From positions 310,001-374,000 of the forward strand of contig NZ_JBHRXK010000002.1 of the NCBI RefSeq assembly GCF_042648505.1: a stretch of 64,000 bases of DNA, in the 5' to 3' direction. The notes beneath the pieces are model-generated. The model was not told where the DNA came from and searched no databases. It worked only from the letters and a program-made list of their open reading frames with translations. The stretch comes from Lysobacter_L cavernae (GTDB taxonomy: Bacteria; Pseudomonadota; Gammaproteobacteria; Xanthomonadales; Xanthomonadaceae). Position numbers and translations under genes: made by a program. Positions 55,837-63,110 of this stretch are shown in pieces (positions within the stretch are counted from its first letter, which is position 1; each line of letters begins with the position of its first letter).

Positions 55837-56634
55837 TCAGACCTTGTAGCCGGTATGGATCGCCACGATCCCACCCGACAGGTTCTTGTAGTCGCAACGC
55901 GCAAACCCCGCCGCCTGCATCATCGACTTCAACTCCTCCTGCGGCGGGTGCTTGCGGATGCTCTCGGCCAGGTACTGGTAGCTGTCGGCGTCGCCGGCGA
56001 ACAGCTTGCCGAGTTTGGGCAGCACGTTGAACGAGTGGAAGTCGTAGATCGGCTTGAACCAGTCGGCCTTGACCTGCGAGAACTCCAGCACGCGCGCCTG
56101 CCCGCCGACCTTGAGCACGCGCTGCATCTCGCGCAGCGCCGCGTCCTTGTCGGTGACGTTGCGCAGGCCGAACGCGATCGTGACCAGGTCGAAGCTGGCG
56201 TCCGGGAACGGCAGCTTCTCGGCGTTCATCTGCACGTACTCGAAACCGCCGACCTTGCCCATGTCGGTCATGCGGTCGCGGCCGACGCGCAGCATCGCAC
56301 CGTTGATGTCGCCCAGCACGATGCAACCTTGATCCCGCGCATCCTGAGCTTGTCGAAGGACGCGGTCGCGCAGCAACAGGGCGATGTCACCGGTGCCACC
56401 GGCCAGGTCGAGCACGCGATCGCCGCGCTTCACCTGCGCAGTGGCGACGAAGTAGCGCTTCCAGACGCGGTGGACACCCAGCGACATCAGGTCGTTCATC
56501 AGGTCGTACTTGCTGGCGACCGAGGAGAACACCTGCCCGACCAGTTTCTGCTTGTCGCCGGTGGGAACGTCGCGGAACCCGAAGTGGGTGGTGCCGGACG
56601 GGCGGTCGTGCGGGTTGGGGCTGGATGCGCTCAT
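55837..56634 (-). CDS. ubiE: Ubiquinone/menaquinone biosynthesis C-methyltransferase
   Basis: A 265-residue SAM-dependent methyltransferase for the C-methylation step of quinone synthesis. Family motifs: VGQVFSSVASKYDLMNDLMS, VLDLAGGTGDIALLLRD (SAM motif I), FDLVTIAFGLRNVTDKDAAL and the C-terminal NLSGGIVAIHTGYKV. The ATG at 56634 begins the typical short leader. Odd point: residues VLRQAQDARDQG between motif I and the next strand are encoded across a dispersed repeat (56341-56360), lengthening this loop relative to what I recall for the family. It is divergent from the MFS gene. Confidence 0.93.
   Translation of the reverse strand: MSASSPNPHDRPSGTTHFGFRDVPTGDKQKLVGQVFSSVASKYDLMNDLMSLGVHRVWKRYFVATAQVKRGDRVLDLAGGTGDIALLLRDRVLRQAQDARDQGCIVLGDINGAMLRVGRDRMTDMGKVGGFEYVQMNAEKLPFPDASFDLVTIAFGLRNVTDKDAALREMQRVLKVGGQARVLEFSQVKADWFKPIYDFHSFNVLPKLGKLFAGDADSYQYLAESIRKHPPQEELKSMMQAAGFARCDYKNLSGGIVAIHTGYKV
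56341..56360 (-). repeat. Dispersed repeat ATCCTGAGCTTGTCGAAGGA inside ubiE
   Basis: Matches a short intergenic repeat widespread in GC-rich proteobacteria. On the coding strand it reads in frame as LRQAQD. A related sequence TTGAGCCTGCTGAAGGG is at 16590-16606. Confidence 0.6.
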
Positions 56635-56743
56635 GCGGCGATTATCGCACCGTGCGTGCGACAATTCGCGGCGCCCACGCCGTCCACGGGCGCCGCGCCG
56701 GACATCGCGCCCACAGCGCGCGCCGAGGAGGACCACCGCGCCG

Positions 56744-58429
56744 ATGAGCCGCTACGCACCGCGCGAATGGTTGCCGCACGAGCGGCCGGCGATACCGGGT
56801 TCGCCATCGACCCCGCTGCATTCGGCGCGCCGCCGGCTGGCCTTCTTCGCCGTCGGCCTGGTCGTGGCGCTCACCGGCGGCCTCGGCAACGCCCTGGTCA
56901 CCGCCAACCTGGTCAACCTGCAGGGCGCGGTCGGCGCGACCTCGGCCGAGATCGCCTGGTTGCCGGCGGCCTACGTGATGACCAACGTGTCGGTGAACCT
57001 GTTCCTGGTGAAGTTCCGCCAGCAGTTCGGCCTGCGCCTGTTCACCGAGGCCTTCCTCGCCCTGTACGCACTGGTCACCTTCGCGCACCTGTTCGTCAAT
57101 GACCTGGGCTCGGCGATCGCGGTGCGCGCCGCGCACGGCATCGCCGGCGCGGCGCTGAGCACGCTCGGCCTGTACTACACCATGCAGGCCTTCCCGGCCG
57201 CGCATCGCCTGCGCGGGCTGGTGGTTGGCATCGGCGTGGCGCAGCTGGCGCTGCCGCTGGCGCGGATCTTCTCGGCCGAGCTGCTCGAATTCGGCGAATG
57301 GCGCGGCCTGTACCTGCTCGAATTCGGCGAATGGCGCGGCCTGTACCTGTTCGAACTCGGCCTGGCGCTGCTGGCGCTGGGCGGCGTGCTGATGCTCAAG
57401 TTGCCGCCGAGCGATCGCATGAAGGTGTTCGAGAAGCTCGACTTCCTCACCTTCACCCTGTTCGCGCCCGGCATCGCCCTGCTGTGCGCGGTGCTGTCGC
57501 TGGGCCGCATCGACTGGTGGCTGGAGGCGCCGTGGATCGGCTGGGCGCTGGCCGGTTCGATCGTATTGCTGGTGGCGGCGTTCGCACTGGAGCACTTCCG
57601 CGCCAACCCGCTGATCAACACGCGCTGGCTGGCCAGCGGCGCGATGATCCGGCTGGGCGTGGCGGTGCTGCTGATCCGCATCGCGTTGTCGGAACAGAGC
57701 ACCGGCGCGATCGGCTTCCTGCAGGCGCTGGGGTTCACCAACGACCAGATGCACGGCTTGTTCGCGATGGTGTTGCTGGGCTGCGTCGCCGGCATTGTCG
57801 CCAGTGCGCTCACCATCACCCCCAACCGGATGATCGTGCCGTCCGTCATCGCCCTGGCCTGCATCGCCACCGGCGCGCTGCTCGACGCGCATTCCACCCA
57901 CCTCACCCGCCCCGCCGACATGCTGGTGAGCCAGTTCCTGATCGGCTTCGGCAGCACGTTCTTCCTCGGTCCGGCGATGGTGTCGGGGATCGGCCAGGTC
58001 ATCGCCCAGCCGCGCAACCTGATCACCTTCGTGGTGCTGTTCGGCATGGCACAGAACCTGGGCGGGCTGTTCGGCACCGCGGCGCTGGGCACGTTCCAGA
58101 CGGTGCGCGAGAAGTACCACTCCAGCCAGCTGGTCGAGCACCTGACCCTGCTCGATCCGCAGGTCGCCGCACGCGTGCAGGCCGGCGCCTCCGCCTACGC
58201 CCCCGTCATCACCGACCCGGCGTTGCGCAACGCCCAGGGCGTGCGCGCGCTGGGCGCGACGGCTTCACGCGAAGCCAACGTGCTGGCCTACAACGATGTC
58301 TTCCTGGCGATCGCCGTGATCGCGTTGCTGACCATGGCGTGGATGCTGGTCCATCGCCTGCGCCTGCGACGGCGCGATCGGCTCGCCGCACGCCCCGCCC
58401 CTGCCCAGGCCACCTCGTCCGCCCCATGA
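56744..58429 (+). CDS. MFS efflux transporter, DHA2/EmrB family
   Basis: A 561-residue inner-membrane protein with about 14 hydrophobic segments. Typical features: LTGGLGNALVTANLVNLQGA, AEIAWLPAAYVMTNVSVNLF and RAAHGIAGAALSTLG, and a late periplasmic loop before the last helix (TVREKYHSSQLVEHLTLLDP). GAGGAGGA lies upstream of the ATG at 56744. The gene contains a perfect 33-bp in-frame tandem duplication (57281-57346) encoding LLEFGEWRGLY twice. It overlaps the HlyD-like partner by 4 bp, forming a tripartite-type efflux system without an outer-membrane component nearby. Confidence 0.9.
   Translation: MSRYAPREWLPHERPAIPGSPSTPLHSARRRLAFFAVGLVVALTGGLGNALVTANLVNLQGAVGATSAEIAWLPAAYVMTNVSVNLFLVKFRQQFGLRLFTEAFLALYALVTFAHLFVNDLGSAIAVRAAHGIAGAALSTLGLYYTMQAFPAAHRLRGLVVGIGVAQLALPLARIFSAELLEFGEWRGLYLLEFGEWRGLYLFELGLALLALGGVLMLKLPPSDRMKVFEKLDFLTFTLFAPGIALLCAVLSLGRIDWWLEAPWIGWALAGSIVLLVAAFALEHFRANPLINTRWLASGAMIRLGVAVLLIRIALSEQSTGAIGFLQALGFTNDQMHGLFAMVLLGCVAGIVASALTITPNRMIVPSVIALACIATGALLDAHSTHLTRPADMLVSQFLIGFGSTFFLGPAMVSGIGQVIAQPRNLITFVVLFGMAQNLGGLFGTAALGTFQTVREKYHSSQLVEHLTLLDPQVAARVQAGASAYAPVITDPALRNAQGVRALGATASREANVLAYNDVFLAIAVIALLTMAWMLVHRLRLRRRDRLAARPAPAQATSSAP
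57281..57346 (+). repeat. 33-bp perfect in-frame tandem duplication in the MFS gene
   Basis: Two identical 33-bp units (57281-57313 and 57314-57346), each encoding LLEFGEWRGLY, followed by a diverged CTGTTCGAACTCGG resembling the unit start. No codon differences between the copies. Confidence 0.95.
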
Positions 58430-59523
58430 ACAACCCCGCTCCCGCCGATGCCACGCCCGCAGTTTCCGCGGCCCGCAACCGTCGTCGCCGCTGGCAGATG
58501 GCCGGCTTCGCCGCGGTCGCGTTGGCCGGCGCGTTGATCGTGCTCTACGCCTGGCACCTGCCGCCGTTCCGCAGCGCCATCCAGAGCACCGAAAACGCGA
58601 CCGTGCGCGGCCAGGTCACGATCATCGCGCCGCAACTGGGCGGCTATGTCACTGCGGTGCCGGTGCAGGATTTCCAGCACGTCACACGCGGCCAGCTGCT
58701 GGTGCAGATCGACGACCGCATCTACCGCCAGCGGCTGGAACAGGCGCAGGCACAGCTGCAGAGCCAACAGGCCGCACTGGCCAATGCGCAGCAGCAGGCG
58801 CGCAGCGCGCAGGCCGGCGTCAGCCAGAACCAGGCCGAGATCACCAACGCCCGCGCCCAGGCCACGCGCACCGCCGCCGACCTGCGGCGCATCGAGCGCC
58901 TGGCCGCGCAGCAGCTGCTGTCGCAGGCCGACCGCGACCAGGCCCGGGCCGCGCACACGCAGGCCACCGCCGCGGTCGCCCAGGCCGAAGCCGGTCTGGA
59001 GATCGCGCGCCAGAACGTGCAGACCGTCGCGGTCAATCACGGCGCGCTGGAAGCGGCCGTCGCCAACGCGCAGGCCGCGATCCGGCTGGCGCAGATCGAT
59101 CTGGACAACACCCGCATCCGCGCGCCGCGCAATGGCCAGCTCGGCCAGGTGACCGTGCGCCTGGGCGCCTACGTCAACCCCGGCACGCAGCTGATGGCGC
59201 TGGTGCCGCAACGGATGTGGGTGGTGGCGAACATGAAGGAAACGCAGATGGCCCGCGTGCGCATCGGCCAGCCGGTGTCGTTCACCGTCGACGCGCTCGG
59301 CGGTGCGAAGCTGCGCGGCCGGGTCGAGGAGATTTCACCGGCCACCGGCTCGGAGTTCAGCGTGCTGCCGGCCGACAATGCCACCGGCAACTTCGTCAAG
59401 ATCGCGCAGCGCATCCCGGTGAAGGTCGCGATCGACCGCGGCCAGCCGCTCGCCGCGCGCCTGCACCCAGGCATGTCGGTGGTGGTGCGCATCGATACCG
59501 AGGCCAAGCCCGACACGCGCTGA
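58426..59523 (+). CDS. HlyD/EmrA-family membrane fusion protein
   Basis: A 365-residue periplasmic adaptor. One N-terminal transmembrane helix (MAGFAAVALAGALIVLYAWH), then the lipoyl half-motif TIIAPQLGGYVTAVPVQDFQ, a long Gln/Ala-rich coiled coil (about 103-210) and the second half LDNTRIRAPRNGQLGQVTVR, ending in the beta-barrel (PVSFTVDALGGAKLRGRVEE). The ATG overlaps the MFS stop (ATGA), implying coupled synthesis. It links the EmrB-like pump to an outer-membrane channel encoded elsewhere. The substrate is unknown; an aromatic or drug-like compound is typical for the family. Confidence 0.9.
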   Translation: MNNPAPADATPAVSAARNRRRRWQMAGFAAVALAGALIVLYAWHLPPFRSAIQSTENATVRGQVTIIAPQLGGYVTAVPVQDFQHVTRGQLLVQIDDRIYRQRLEQAQAQLQSQQAALANAQQQARSAQAGVSQNQAEITNARAQATRTAADLRRIERLAAQQLLSQADRDQARAAHTQATAAVAQAEAGLEIARQNVQTVAVNHGALEAAVANAQAAIRLAQIDLDNTRIRAPRNGQLGQVTVRLGAYVNPGTQLMALVPQRMWVVANMKETQMARVRIGQPVSFTVDALGGAKLRGRVEEISPATGSEFSVLPADNATGNFVKIAQRIPVKVAIDRGQPLAARLHPGMSVVVRIDTEAKPDTR

Positions 59524-59544
59524 GCGCGCTGGCATGATGCGCAC

Positions 59545-60042
59545 ATGACCGCATCGCCACCCGATGTCCGCTGGCAGGCCCGCCTGTTCCGCGAGATCGA
59601 CACCGACACGCTGTACGCGCTACTGAAACTGCGCGCGGAAGTGTTCGTGATCGAGCAGCAGTGCGTTTACCTCGACCCCGACGGCAAGGACCGCCACCCG
59701 CAGGCCGTGCACCTGTTCGGCCTCGCCGACGACGGCGCGCTGGCGGCGTACCTGCGCATCCTGCCGGCGGGGCTGAGCTACCCGCAGGTCAGCTTTGGCC
59801 GCGTGCTGACGGCACCGGCGTACCGCGGTCTCGGGCTCGGCGATCCGATGCTGCGCGCGGCACTGGCCGACATCGCCGCCCGCTGGCCCGGCAGCGACGT
59901 GCAGATCGGCGCGCAGGCGCACCTGCAGGACTTCTACGGCCGCCACGGCTTCGTGCCGTCGTCCAAGCCTTACCTCGAGGACGGCATTGCGCACCTGGAC
60001 ATGCTGCGCCGCGCCGCCCCCACCCACGAGATTTCCGAATGA
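59545..60042 (+). CDS. GNAT acetyltransferase, ElaA type
   Basis: A 165-residue N-acetyltransferase with the ElaA pattern: LYALLKLRAEVFVIEQQCVY, LDPDGKDRHPQAVHLFG, FGRVLTAPAYRGLGLGDPML (acetyl-CoA loop) and QAHLQDFYGRHGFVPSSKPY with EDGIAHLDM at the end. It overlaps the following deaminase gene by 4 bp. The physiological substrate of ElaA proteins is unknown. Confidence 0.9.
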   Translation: MTASPPDVRWQARLFREIDTDTLYALLKLRAEVFVIEQQCVYLDPDGKDRHPQAVHLFGLADDGALAAYLRILPAGLSYPQVSFGRVLTAPAYRGLGLGDPMLRAALADIAARWPGSDVQIGAQAHLQDFYGRHGFVPSSKPYLEDGIAHLDMLRRAAPTHEISE

Positions 60043-60497
60043 CGATCGTCACGCCCGACTACCGCGCCCTGCTCGCCACCGCCGTCAACGAGGCTAGCCA
60101 GGGGCTGGCCGAAGGCGGCATCCCGATCGGTGCGGCGCTGTACCGCGACGACGGCACCCTGCTCGGTTGCGGCCACAACCGCCGCATCCAGGAAGACGAC
60201 CCGTCCGTGCACGGTGAGACCGACGCCTTCCGCAAGGCCGGCCGCCAGCGCCGCTACCGCGACACCATCATGGTCACCACCCTCGCCCCGTGCTGGTACT
60301 GCAGCGGCCTGGTGCGCCAGTTCAACATCGGCACGGTGGTGGTCGGCGAGTCGGTCAACTTCCGCGGCGGCATCGACTGGCTGCGCGAGAACGGTGTCAA
60401 GGTGATCGACCTGGAAGACGGCGAATGCGTGCAGATGCTCGGCGACTACATCGCCGCGCATCCGGACGTGTGGAACGAGGACATCGGCGAGGACTGA
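60039..60497 (+). CDS. Cytosine deaminase-like nucleoside deaminase, fungal Fcy1 type
   Basis: A 152-residue zinc deaminase. Zinc site HGE (His58, Glu60) and PCWYC (Cys85, Cys88). From memory it resembles the small fungal cytosine deaminase rather than the large bacterial CodA: GCGHNRRIQ, the DTIMVTTLAPC strand, VVGESVNFRGG and above all the C-terminal tail DVWNEDIGED all have close counterparts in yeast Fcy1. It probably deaminates cytosine or a related base for salvage; isoguanine or guanine cannot be excluded. Start ATG at 60039 is coupled to the acetyltransferase stop. Confidence 0.85.
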   Translation: MTIVTPDYRALLATAVNEASQGLAEGGIPIGAALYRDDGTLLGCGHNRRIQEDDPSVHGETDAFRKAGRQRRYRDTIMVTTLAPCWYCSGLVRQFNIGTVVVGESVNFRGGIDWLRENGVKVIDLEDGECVQMLGDYIAAHPDVWNEDIGED

Positions 60498-60571
60498 GTC
60501 CGCGCGGAGCGCACGCGGGTACATGACTTCCGTCGCATGACCGCGCGCGCCATCCGGCACACGATCGCCAC

Positions 60572-61291
60572 ATGCCCGACCCCAGCGGTTATGAAGCTTG
60601 CGGTTACGAAACCCGCCACGATGCCGGCGATGCCCTGCACATGCACCGGCATGGCCAGGCCTATGCCGCGCTGGTGCTGGAGGGCCACTACATCGAGACC
60701 AGCGTCGACGGCCCGATCGAATGCGCGCCCGGCACGCTGCTGCTGCACCCGCGTTATCACGCCCACGGCAACCGCTTCGGCCGTCACGGTGCCCGCGTGG
60801 TCAACCTGCTGCTTCCCGACGACATCGCTTCGACTGCGTTGCGCGCACTGCAGGTGCCACAGCTGGCCGAAGCGGCGGCGGTATTCCGCCACGGCGCGCA
60901 CGACCTGCGCGCGCTGATCGATGCCTCGCAGGCCGCCCCCATTGCGACGCTGCAGGATTGGCAGTCCGCCTTCCTCGATGAACTGCAGCACGGCGACGCA
61001 CCGATCCAACGCATCGCCCGCCACGCCGGCGTCTCCAGCGAGCACGCCAGCCGCACCTTCCTGCGCAGCCACGGCATGTCGCCGCAAGTACTGCGGCGCG
61101 AGCTGCGCTGCCGCCAGGCGCTGTCGCTGCTGGCCGGCAGCGAATCGCTGGTCGACATCGCCGCGCGCAGCGGTTTCGCCGACCAGAGCCATCTGACCCG
61201 CACCGTGCGCGCGGCGACCGGCCTGCCGCCGTCGCGGCTGCGGCGGCAGATCAATTGCGTTCAAGACCGCGACGTCGCGGCGATGCGCTAA
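60572..61291 (+). CDS. AraC-family transcriptional regulator
   Basis: A 239-residue regulator. An N-terminal cupin-like sensor domain (HMHRHGQAYAALVLEGHYIE, APGTLLLHPRYHAHGNRFG) is followed by two helix-turn-helix motifs (IQRIARHAGVSSEHASRTFL, then DIAARSGFADQSHLTRTVRA) typical of AraC/XylS. The gene stands alone between the deaminase and an exported protein. Target and effector are unknown, and it is too far from the sugar loci to link to them. Confidence 0.88.
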   Translation: MPDPSGYEACGYETRHDAGDALHMHRHGQAYAALVLEGHYIETSVDGPIECAPGTLLLHPRYHAHGNRFGRHGARVVNLLLPDDIASTALRALQVPQLAEAAAVFRHGAHDLRALIDASQAAPIATLQDWQSAFLDELQHGDAPIQRIARHAGVSSEHASRTFLRSHGMSPQVLRRELRCRQALSLLAGSESLVDIAARSGFADQSHLTRTVRAATGLPPSRLRRQINCVQDRDVAAMR

Positions 61292-61333
61292 TGACGGCAA
61301 CGGCGGCACCGTGACCGCCCAGGACTCGTCCCC

Positions 61334-62428
61334 ATGCGCACCGCATCCCGCACCACCCGCCTGCTGCCGTTGACACTCGCCCTGTGGCTGGCCGCGGCGG
61401 CCGTGGTCGCCGCACCGGCCACGCCCGCCGCCGCGCCCAAGTCCGATCCCGCCGCCACCGCGGCCATCGCCGAATCCGCCGGCGTCCTGCTGCAGGGCGA
61501 CAGCCAGCGCGCGATCGTGCTGCTGGAGCAGGCGCCGGCAACCGGCTTCGTCGGGGCGGACGCGGACTACCGCACGTGTGTGATCGACCGTTTCCGCAGC
61601 ACGACCCCGGTCAACGACCTCAGCGCCGTCAGCGAGCCGTGGGTGCGCGAGGCGCTGCGCCTCTACCAGGACTACTGGTGGCAGTCGCTGCAGGCGCCGG
61701 CGCAGCGTTCGACGCAGGAGGTCGCGTTGTTCCGGCAGTTGCAGACCCACCTCGGCAAAGCCGGCTCCGCCGCCACCGACCTGGACAGCCTGGAGCCGCT
61801 GCTGCAGCAGGCGCTGCTCGAACGCGGCTACCACGCCCAGCTCGGCCGCACCCTGCCGCTGCGCGACCTGATGCTGTGGCACACGCAGACCACGCGCTAT
61901 TACGACGTCGAGCTGCCGGAAGGCCAGCACCGCGCCCGCGTCGAACTGCTTGACGACTTCGCCAGCCGCGGCTGGGGCTCGTACGCGCGCTGCGGCCGCG
62001 GCGGCGCCGCCGGCTGGGCCACCGCCGAGGCGCTGTACGCGGTGGTGCCGGCCTATGTCGATGGGCTCGACAGCGAGGCGTTCCGGGTGGTGTTCCTCGG
62101 CCACGAAACCCAGCACTTCGCCGACCAGAACGCCTATCCCGGCATCACACCGTGGGAGCTGGAATACCGCGCCAAGCTCGTTGAACTGGTGCAGGCGCGC
62201 GAGGTCAGCGGCAAGCGCCTGGGCTACATGATCACCGCGCAGGGCGACGACATGGACTCGCCGCACACCTATGCCAACAAGCGCGTCGTCGCTGACTTGA
62301 CCGCGCGGTTGGGCAAGGCGCCGGACGCGGTGAGCATCGACGAATTGCAGGTGGTCGCGCGCGAACTGCTGCTCGACGACACGCGTCGGCGCAAGACCTC
62401 GCCGTCCAACGGCTCTGTCGCCAATTAA
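61334..62428 (+). CDS. Exported protein with HExxH motif, function unknown
   Basis: A 364-residue protein with signal peptide LLPLTLALWLAAAAVVAAPA and a low-complexity Ala/Pro linker. Most of the protein is helical. Residues 257-261 are HETQH in VVFLGHETQHFADQNAYPG, followed by ITPWELEYRAKLVEL with Glu275, Glu277 and Glu284, a layout compatible with a zinc metallopeptidase, although no known family is recognised. The Cys pair near 82 and 220 may form a disulfide. It lies 42 bp after the AraC gene. Confidence 0.8.
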   Translation: MRTASRTTRLLPLTLALWLAAAAVVAAPATPAAAPKSDPAATAAIAESAGVLLQGDSQRAIVLLEQAPATGFVGADADYRTCVIDRFRSTTPVNDLSAVSEPWVREALRLYQDYWWQSLQAPAQRSTQEVALFRQLQTHLGKAGSAATDLDSLEPLLQQALLERGYHAQLGRTLPLRDLMLWHTQTTRYYDVELPEGQHRARVELLDDFASRGWGSYARCGRGGAAGWATAEALYAVVPAYVDGLDSEAFRVVFLGHETQHFADQNAYPGITPWELEYRAKLVELVQAREVSGKRLGYMITAQGDDMDSPHTYANKRVVADLTARLGKAPDAVSIDELQVVARELLLDDTRRRKTSPSNGSVAN

Positions 62429-62471
62429 CGTCCCTGTGGCATGGTGGCGGCCTCCCACACAGGCCGCCACC

Positions 62472-62918
62472 ATGTCCGAGCACATCGCCTCGATCCGCTG
62501 GAACCGCAACGGCCAGCCCTTCGACTACGAGCACTACCCGCGCGACCACGAAGTGGCCTTTGACAACGGCAATACGATGAAGGGCTCGGCCGCACCGGCC
62601 TACTTCGGAAGCGCCGACGGTGTCGACCCGGAGGAAATGCTGGTCGCCGCGCTGTCGTCATGCCACATGCTGACGCTGTTGGCGATCGCGGCGAAAAAGA
62701 GCTGGGTGGTCGACCGCTACGAGGACGACGCAGTCGGCACGCTCGCCAAGAACGAGGACGGCCGGATGATGGTCACGCACGTCACGCTGCGGCCGCGCAT
62801 CGCCTTCGCCGGCAAGGCACCCGATGCGGCCGAGCTGGAACGCCTGCACGAATCAGCGCACCGCAACTGCTTCATCGCCAACTCGGTGAAGACCGCCGTG
62901 CGCGTGGAAGCGCGCTGA
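62472..62918 (+). CDS. OsmC family peroxiredoxin-like protein
   Basis: A 148-residue OsmC/Ohr-superfamily protein. Features: YPRDHEVAFDNGNTMKGSAA, DPEEMLVAALSSCHMLTLLA with the first redox Cys, and ESAHRNCFIANSVKTAVRVE with the second. The ATG at 62472 begins the conserved fold. Such proteins reduce organic hydroperoxides in the cytosol. It is monocistronic and faces the hslU gene across a REP-type inverted repeat. Confidence 0.9.
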   Translation: MSEHIASIRWNRNGQPFDYEHYPRDHEVAFDNGNTMKGSAAPAYFGSADGVDPEEMLVAALSSCHMLTLLAIAAKKSWVVDRYEDDAVGTLAKNEDGRMMVTHVTLRPRIAFAGKAPDAAELERLHESAHRNCFIANSVKTAVRVEAR

Positions 62919-62955
62919 ACCACGACGTACTGATACGGCCTGAATTTTGTTCCAT

Positions 62956-63033
62956 GTAGGGGCGACTTCAGCCGCGAGCCTTTCGCGTGTGCGCGGGCAT
63001 CCACTAAAAGCTCGCGGCTGAAGCCGCTCCTGC
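62956..63033. repeat. REP/BIME element of the CTTCAGCCGCGAGC type
   Basis: Inverted copies CTTCAGCCGCGAGC (62966-62979) and GCTCGCGGCTGAAG (63010-63023) flanked by GTAGGGGCGA and CGCTCCTGCA, matching the GTAGGAGCGGCTTCAGCCGCGA repeat familiar from pseudomonads and xanthomonads. It separates convergent osmC-like and hslU genes. Confidence 0.8.
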
Positions 63034-63110
63034 AACGACTGGCCTGAGGGCCGGATCAACCTCCCAGCCTTCGAACCCTTCTCCACCCGAGGAGAAGGAA
63101 CGGCGTGGCC

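Noticed and set aside
60572..61291. AraC regulator linked to arabinose or pectin genes
   Set aside because: It is more than 13 kb from the sugar loci, with unrelated neighbours, and no shared motif was seen.
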